Below, in pieces: positions 59,621-64,000 of a DNA stretch of 64,000 bases. The notes under the pieces were generated by a model that saw only the letters and a program-made list of their open reading frames with translations, did not search any database and was not told the DNA's origin. The position numbers and the translations under genes are program-made. Origin of the DNA: Herbiconiux oxytropis (lineage in GTDB: Bacteria > Actinomycetota > Actinomycetes > Actinomycetales > Microbacteriaceae); the NCBI RefSeq assembly GCF_024979315.1, contig NZ_JANLCK010000001.1, forward strand, positions 310,001-374,000, given 5' to 3'. How positions within the stretch are numbered: position 1 is the stretch's first letter; each line of letters starts with the position of its first letter.

Positions 59621-60198
59621 CAGGGAACCTCTCGAGACACGGACGAAGACTGCAGGGCGACCTGGGTGGAGAGTCGCTTCCTGGCCCGGGCGAGCCGGGT
59701 CTTGACGGTCGCGGCCGGAATCGAAAGCCGCGCGGCGGCCTCGGGCACCGTGTTCCCCTCGACCACGCACAGGGTCAGCACCTCTCGATCCCGTGCGGAG
59801 AGCCTCTCCATCGCCGTCCTCACCCGCGCGGCCACCACGTCCTGGTCCAGGGCAGCCGCAACGGCGTCAGCATGATCAGGGTGCGGCGCCGGCGGTGGGA
59901 GCTGCTCGAGGAGGGCACGGTGGCGCCGCCTCGATCGGGCGAGGTTGCGCGTGGTGTTGGTCGTGGTGATGAGCAGCCAGCCGATGATCGACGAGCCCGA
60001 CCGGATGGAGGAGCGTCGCTTCCAGCACTCCAGGAACACGATCGCCGTGACGTCCTCCGCGTCACTCACCGACTGCGTCTCGCGAAGGGCCCGGCCGTAG
60101 ACGCGCGGATGGTGCAGATCGAAGAGCTGCGCGAACGCGCGACCGTCGCCGGCCCGTGCCTGCTCCCAGAGCGCGAGCTCGTCGATCTCCGTGGTCAT
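59620..60198 (-). CDS. ECF-type RNA polymerase sigma factor
   Basis: 192 residues. Region 2 (GDGRAFAQLFDLHHPRVYGRAL, SDAEDVTAIVFLECWKRR) and region 4 (ERLSARDREVLTLCVVEGNT VPEAAARLSIPAATVKTRL region) are both clear, as in SigE/SigW-like ECF factors. ATG 60198 is the first sensible start; the upstream extension is low-quality. Co-translated with the membrane protein. Confidence 0.9.
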   Translation of the reverse strand: MTTEIDELALWEQARAGDGRAFAQLFDLHHPRVYGRALRETQSVSDAEDVTAIVFLECWKRRSSIRSGSSIIGWLLITTTNTTRNLARSRRRHRALLEQLPPPAPHPDHADAVAAALDQDVVAARVRTAMERLSARDREVLTLCVVEGNTVPEAAARLSIPAATVKTRLARARKRLSTQVALQSSSVSREVP

Positions 60199-60352
60199 AC
60201 CTAAGAATGTCCGCTCGCGGGCGACCGGGTTCAACGTGCTTCCCCGAGCGCGGGCCAGTGTCCGGATTGCGCGGATGCGGCCGCTGGGGGTTGCGGCCGA
60301 GCGGGAATCGACGTTGTTTAACGACAACTGTTGATCGTTTTCGGGAGGTGTC

Positions 60353-60628
60353 GTGGTCCAGCGTGCGGCGCTCATGGTCTCCGCGGTCGTGGCGGCCACG
60401 CTCATCGTCGTCGGCTGCGTCACACTGCTGCTGCCCCGTGGTGCTGAAGACGTCCTGAGCTGGATCGGCTACGAGCCGCTTCCCTCGGGCGTCGCGATCG
60501 GAGGCCCCGTGACGATCGCGAGCATCGTCGTCGTCGGTGTCGGGCTCCTGCTGCTGGCCTTCGCGGCCGGCGTCGCGTTCGCTCGCGCGCACCCGGCGCG
60601 GTGGACCGACAGACCCAGGAAGCGCTGA
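60353..60628 (+). CDS. Small two-helix membrane protein
   Basis: 91 residues from GTG 60353 with GGAGG 4 nt upstream. Membrane segments at about 6-28 and 50-75 flank a short extracytoplasmic loop (PRGAEDVLSWIGYEPLPSG); the tail is basic (HPARWTDRPRKR). A GTTGT/ACAAC dyad (60313-60328) lies just upstream. Function unknown. Confidence 0.7.
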   Translation: MVQRAALMVSAVVAATLIVVGCVTLLLPRGAEDVLSWIGYEPLPSGVAIGGPVTIASIVVVGVGLLLLAFAAGVAFARAHPARWTDRPRKR

Positions 60629-60730
60629 TCCCCCGCACGTCACCCCCGGGTGAATCGGAGGTGATTGTGCGGGGAACGGTGGCGGTGGCTCCGTAGGTTG
60701 GGTTGCGACGCCGCACGGATCTGGAGCCCG

Positions 60731-61264
60731 ATGGACAGCATGCAGCGCCTCGCAACCTACCTGCAGGCCGACCTTCACGAACACGCCGCCGTGACCCTCG
60801 ACGCCGGACCGAACGGCACGGGTACCGTCACGATCGAACCGCACGAGCCCGCGGCCATGACGCTCACGGTGACGGGTGGACGCGACGAGATCCTCGGCAT
60901 CGAGTTCGCCGGAGTCGCGGCCGTCGACTGCCTGGGCAACCGCCGCACCCTGCAGGGCCGCACGATGCAGCCCGTCGACGAGCTGTCGTTGCTGATCAGC
61001 GCCGTCGCGACCGGAGGGGCGGAGCTCTTCGCGTCGCCGGTGCGGGGGCGGTTGCTCTGCCTCGGAGGACCGACGACGGCGAGGAGCAACCGCGTCAGGC
61101 GGATGAAGCTGGTGGGCGGCTGGGCACCGATCGCGCCGGAGCTCAGCCCGATGTCGACCATCCTCAGAGCCATCGACCCCGCCACCGTGCCCGCCACGAC
61201 GCTCATCCTCCCCGCCTACCGGCTGCCCCTGCCGCGGCAGAGCCGGCTCGACCTCGCCGGCTGA
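60731..61264 (+). CDS. Hypothetical protein
   Basis: 177 residues from ATG 60731 with GGAG 4 nt upstream. Soluble, mixed alpha/beta; MQRLATYLQADLHEHAAVTL opens it, and GGRDEILGIEFAGVAAVDCL and RRMKLVGGWAPIAPELSPM lie further on. No family recognised. Codon use is normal for the genome. Confidence 0.65.
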   Translation: MDSMQRLATYLQADLHEHAAVTLDAGPNGTGTVTIEPHEPAAMTLTVTGGRDEILGIEFAGVAAVDCLGNRRTLQGRTMQPVDELSLLISAVATGGAELFASPVRGRLLCLGGPTTARSNRVRRMKLVGGWAPIAPELSPMSTILRAIDPATVPATTLILPAYRLPLPRQSRLDLAG

Positions 61265-61403
61265 CGACTTTCGGCTGCCGGCTCTCCGGCCGCTCCGCGT
61301 CCCGCGGCGGCCGTGAGCGACCCGGTCTTCCGCGAACGCCTCCTCGCCTCGCTGGCGGACGCCACCGGGGTTGACCTGCCCGACCGCTGACCAGCAGCGG
61401 AAC

Positions 61404-62501
61404 TCATCTGTCGTCGATGATCGACATGAAGCCCGCGAAGGCGAAGATGCCCGGGACCGCGTAGAGCAGGATCAGGGAGAGGATCCAGCCCACACGACCC
61501 AGGATCGGCCAGAGGCCACGGCTGCGGTAGGCGTGGGTGAGGCGTCGGCCGTCGGGGCCGATGATCCGGGCCGGGCGGGCATATCGGTGAGGAACACGGT
61601 CGTCTCGGTAGGCGGCGGCGCGCTTCGCGAGGCGGAGGGCGACGCCGGTGAGCAGGATCTCGATCCGCTGCCACGCGGCCGGATCCGAGTAGTCCGCCGC
61701 CGCGGGGGTCGAGAAGATCACGCGACCGTCGACGATCTCGACGTCGAAGGCGGAGGCGTCGTCGATGAGCGCGGCCATCACATCCGGAGTCAGCGCGTAG
61801 AGGGCATCCGTCTCGTACCCCCCTGGAGCGTACGCCTCGAAATGACGGTCGAAGTCGCCCTCGAGCGAGAGCCGCTGCTGCCGGTCGACACTCGTGGGAA
61901 GACCACCGGGCGAGCGTCCGTTCGCCAGGGAGTCGAGATAGAGGTGCGGCAGCGCCGACGGGAGGGTGACCGCGAGATACCCGCGCGTCTCCGGCTTGCC
62001 GTGCAGCCCCGTGCGGATCACGAGGTTTCCGAATTCGACCCGATCGTCGCCCTGCGCCACGAACCGCGGATAGGCCGACGCCCGGCCCGCCGGCTGCGCG
62101 ATCAGGGTCGGCAGCGGCGAGCCCGCGCGCGGCCGCGGCTCGAATCCGTTCGCGAGCGCGGTGAGAGTCTGGCGCCATTCGGCGAGCCGGGCCCGCGGCG
62201 ACGGCGGACGCTTCGCCCAGCGCTGCAGCAGCAGGGCCCCACCGATCCACACCGCGAGCACGAGCACGGCGATGGCCAGGTCGCGGTAGTCGTCCGGCCC
62301 GGTGTCGTTGTCGCCGTACCCGTCGACACGGATGCCGTTGGCCATGAACACGATGAAGCAGTACCAGAGCATGAGGCTCCAGGTGACGTGCACGAGCATC
62401 TGTCGCCGGGTGGGAACCCAGGCCGGGCGGGCGCTCCGCCGCTGCGTCGCCATGGCCGCTGCCACCTCGGTGGGAGGGGCGGTGAGCCAGTGCGAATCCA
62501 C
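61404..62501 (-). CDS. Membrane protein of unknown function
   Basis: 365 residues from GTG 62501 (ATG 62453 is an alternative). Two N-terminal helices (about 35-55 and 75-95) and one or two at the C-terminus (WILSLILLYAVPGIFAFAGF) bracket a 220-residue soluble domain with RFVAQGDDRVEFGNLVIRTG and YLDSLANGRSPGG. I do not recognise the family. In the 139-bp gap after it (61265-61403) only a 25-codon open frame exists. Confidence 0.7.
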   Translation of the reverse strand: MDSHWLTAPPTEVAAAMATQRRSARPAWVPTRRQMLVHVTWSLMLWYCFIVFMANGIRVDGYGDNDTGPDDYRDLAIAVLVLAVWIGGALLLQRWAKRPPSPRARLAEWRQTLTALANGFEPRPRAGSPLPTLIAQPAGRASAYPRFVAQGDDRVEFGNLVIRTGLHGKPETRGYLAVTLPSALPHLYLDSLANGRSPGGLPTSVDRQQRLSLEGDFDRHFEAYAPGGYETDALYALTPDVMAALIDDASAFDVEIVDGRVIFSTPAAADYSDPAAWQRIEILLTGVALRLAKRAAAYRDDRVPHRYARPARIIGPDGRRLTHAYRSRGLWPILGRVGWILSLILLYAVPGIFAFAGFMSIIDDR

Positions 62502-62585
62502 CGTCCCACCGTACCGAGATCAGGCCCTGACGGCCTGCTCCCGCGACCCACCGGGCTTGCGCGAAGAGCCGATGGAGGCTTGGTT

Positions 62586-62975
62586 ATGACCATGGCACGA
62601 TCGAGCACTCCCGAGCATCCGCCGAAGGTCTGCGCTTCCTGCGGGCGGACCATCGAGTGGCGGGCCAAGTGGGCGCGATCATGGGACGACGTGCGCTACT
62701 GCTCCACCGGGTGCCGGCGGCGCGGCGTCACGGCCGGCGACCTCGAACTCGAGAAGACGATCCTCGATGCCCTCCACCGCCGACCCGGCGGAGCGACCCT
62801 GGAACTCGACGACGTCCCGGGCCCATCGGCCGGTGCCGCCCACGGCCACCGGGAGCAGGTGCGCCGAGCTGCCCGCCGCCTCGCCGACCGTGACCTCGTC
62901 GAGTGGCTGCAGCAGGGTCATCCTGTCGACCCCTCCACGGCCAGAGGTGCGGCCGCCATCCGCCTCCGGAGGTAG
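62586..62975 (+). CDS. DUF2256/DUF3253 two-domain protein
   Basis: 129 residues. The N-terminus has the DUF2256 zinc motif CASCGRTIEWRAKWARSWDD and RYCSTGCRRR. The C-terminal half fits DUF3253 (LEKTILDALHRRPGGATLEL; REQVRRAARRLADRDLVEWL), a winged-helix-like fold. ATG 62586 or 62592. Often found alone in bacterial genomes; function unknown. Confidence 0.82.
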   Translation: MTMARSSTPEHPPKVCASCGRTIEWRAKWARSWDDVRYCSTGCRRRGVTAGDLELEKTILDALHRRPGGATLELDDVPGPSAGAAHGHREQVRRAARRLADRDLVEWLQQGHPVDPSTARGAAAIRLRR

Positions 62976-62981
62976 CCCGCG

Positions 62982-63461
62982 CTACAGGTCGATCTTCTCG
63001 TTCTCGATGTCCATCGGCGCGCCCGTGACCTTCGACTTCACGAAGCTGAACACCGTGGCGAGCGTGGAGCCGGGGGTGTCCCAGTACTCCGCCGAGTCGG
63101 CGTGCACGATCAGCGCGCGCACGGAGGGATCGGTGCGACCCCCGGGGAACCAGGCCTCCACGCTCGGGTCCCACATCTCGTCGATGTAGCTCTGCTCGGT
63201 GGTGAGCTCGGCGTGCCCGGTGACCGAGACCCAGGAGTCGTTCGAGCTGAAGGCCAGGTTCACGACAGGGCTCTTCTCGAGCCGGATCGCCGTCGAGGAC
63301 TCGGCGCTGACGAGGAACCAGAGGTCGCCGTCGAACCGGTGGTGCTGCTGCATGGCGAACGGCTGCGACACCGGGTGCCCGGCGTCGTCGAGGGTCACGA
63401 TCATCGTGAGCGGGAAGTCGTCGAGCAGGTCGGCCAGGGTCTCGAAGTCGGTGCCGGTCAT
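62982..63461 (-). CDS. Pyridoxamine-5'-phosphate-oxidase-like (general stress protein 26 type) flavoprotein
   Basis: 159 residues with the split-barrel FMN-binding fold: MIVTLDDAGHPVSQPFAMQQ, GDLWFLVSAESSTAIRL, VNLAFSSNDSWVSVTGHAEL and a Trp-rich C-terminus. Resembles general stress protein 26 rather than true PdxH. Convergent with the DUF2256 gene, 6 bp apart. Confidence 0.87.
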   Translation of the reverse strand: MTGTDFETLADLLDDFPLTMIVTLDDAGHPVSQPFAMQQHHRFDGDLWFLVSAESSTAIRLEKSPVVNLAFSSNDSWVSVTGHAELTTEQSYIDEMWDPSVEAWFPGGRTDPSVRALIVHADSAEYWDTPGSTLATVFSFVKSKVTGAPMDIENEKIDL

Positions 63462-63571
63462 GGGTGCTCCAATCGGTGGGTGAGAAATTTCACGCTACGC
63501 CCGGGCGCCCGGGCCGCCTAGGGGTGGCGGATGCCACCTCCGGGCCCCGCGACGACGGCTAGCATTCCAGC

Positions 63572-63799
63572 ATGACGAACCCCGGTCCGATCGACGACGT
63601 CTCCATCGGCGGAGAGATGATCCGCCTCGGCCAGTTCGTGAAGTTCGCGGGCCTTCTCGACAGCGGCGGAACCGTGAAGGAGGCCATCGCCGACGGCGAC
63701 ATCACGGTGAACGGCGAGGTCGACCTCCGACGTGGCCGCCAGCTGCACCCCGGCGACGTCGTCGCCTTCGAGGAGCGTCGGGCCCGCGTCTGCGCCTGA
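63572..63799 (+). CDS. S4-domain RNA-binding protein
   Basis: 75 residues, a stand-alone S4 domain (IRLGQFVKFAGLLDSGGTVK, GDITVNGEVDLRRGRQLHPG, DVV). Related to the ribosome-associated YaaA/RlbA-type proteins; probable rRNA or ribosome-related role. Confidence 0.88.
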   Translation: MTNPGPIDDVSIGGEMIRLGQFVKFAGLLDSGGTVKEAIADGDITVNGEVDLRRGRQLHPGDVVAFEERRARVCA

Positions 63800-63821
63800 G
63801 GGCTCCCGACCGCGGCTGAGG

Positions 63822-64000
63822 TCAGAAGCGGAGGAGGATCTTGCCGGCGCGGCCGGGAGCCGCACTGGCCGCCGCCGCCTCGCGAGCCTCCTCGAACGGG
63901 AACACCGCCTCGACCGGCAGCTCCACCTGGCCGGAGCCGACGCGCTCGAAGAGCTCACCGAACAGCGCCGAGCGCTTGGCGGCATCCATCTCCCGGCTCA
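63822..64000 (-). CDS. Zinc-type alcohol dehydrogenase/quinone oxidoreductase (C-terminal part)
   Basis: Partial: the gene runs off the window end. The visible 58 residues (GSGQVELPVEAVFPFEEARE then SAAPGRAGKILLRF) are the typical C-terminus of medium-chain NADPH:quinone-type reductases. The 22-bp gap to the S4 gene makes the two convergent. Confidence 0.75.
   Translation of the reverse strand, partial: SREMDAAKRSALFGELFERVGSGQVELPVEAVFPFEEAREAAAASAAPGRAGKILLRF

Noticed and set aside
61313-61390. 25-codon GTG-started frame between two hypothetical genes
   Set aside because: Too short to support, no ribosome binding site; could be a small peptide or nothing.
1-64000. CRISPR arrays, insertion sequences, tRNA or rRNA genes, attachment sites
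   Set aside because: No regularly spaced repeats, transposase motifs, cloverleaf or rRNA segments were seen by eye; short or weak att sites flanking the island cannot be excluded without comparison to an empty site.

Overview
The window reads as chromosome of a high-GC Gram-positive actinobacterium, most likely Microbacteriaceae. Codon third positions are strongly G/C, many genes start with GTG, genes are chained by ATGA/GTGA overlaps, and the content is typical of that family: several sugar ABC importers, DeoR/LacI/GntR/PadR/TetR/Lrp regulators, glycoside hydrolases and small oxidoreductases. Genus cannot be judged from the sequence alone. No rRNA, tRNA, CRISPR array, insertion sequence or replication origin was seen.

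Layout. 0.2-7.3 kb: a polyol/ketose operon (DeoR regulator; FrcBAC-like importer; alpha/beta-hydrolase; PfkB sugar kinase; mannitol-dehydrogenase-family enzyme), which would import a polyol or sugar, oxidise it to a ketose and phosphorylate it. 7.3-16.9 kb: an accessory island. It holds a frameshifted toxin-like relic, a complete CBASS anti-phage operon (CD-NTase, E2-E1 Cap2, and one protein joining a JAB protease, a TIR domain and a SAVED domain), an unrecognised gene with a nuclease-like motif, a broken second copy of a PadR gene, two small ORFs, a Fic AMP-transferase with an inverted-repeat promoter region, and a glutamate-dehydrogenase relic. 16.9-35.5 kb: proline oxidation (putA with a divergent LysR gene) beside a 14-kb minus-strand array: hydantoinase/oxoprolinase A and B, an RbsBAC-like importer, a diverged HyuA-like protein, DUF917, a PucR-type regulator, a GAF protein, an amidohydrolase and an ornithine-cyclodeaminase-family enzyme. 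It looks like uptake and ring-opening of a cyclic amide or ureide, with possible outflow to proline/glutamate.

35.5-37.1 kb: a PIN-type toxin-antitoxin locus with a frameshifted toxin and an older antitoxin relic. 37.2-41.8 kb: SDR/XRE/EamA genes and the intact PadR-membrane protein-ABM operon. 41.9-49.3 kb: a glycoside-utilisation locus (GH1-like and GH2 enzymes, MalEFG-type importer, LacI regulator, perfect 16-bp operator). 49.3-64 kb: mostly ordinary metabolism and regulation, including an EAL protein with a degenerate GGDEF domain, an ECF sigma factor with a membrane partner, LysE/Lrp, and an SDR/nitroreductase pair divergent from a TetR gene.

Most notable: (i) the JAB-TIR-SAVED fusion in CBASS; (ii) the unrecognised gene directly behind it; (iii) a 262-bp PadR duplicate 26 kb from its intact parent; (iv) strong hairpins between the binding-protein gene and the rest of the operon in all three importer loci; (v) the large hydantoinase-type catabolic array.
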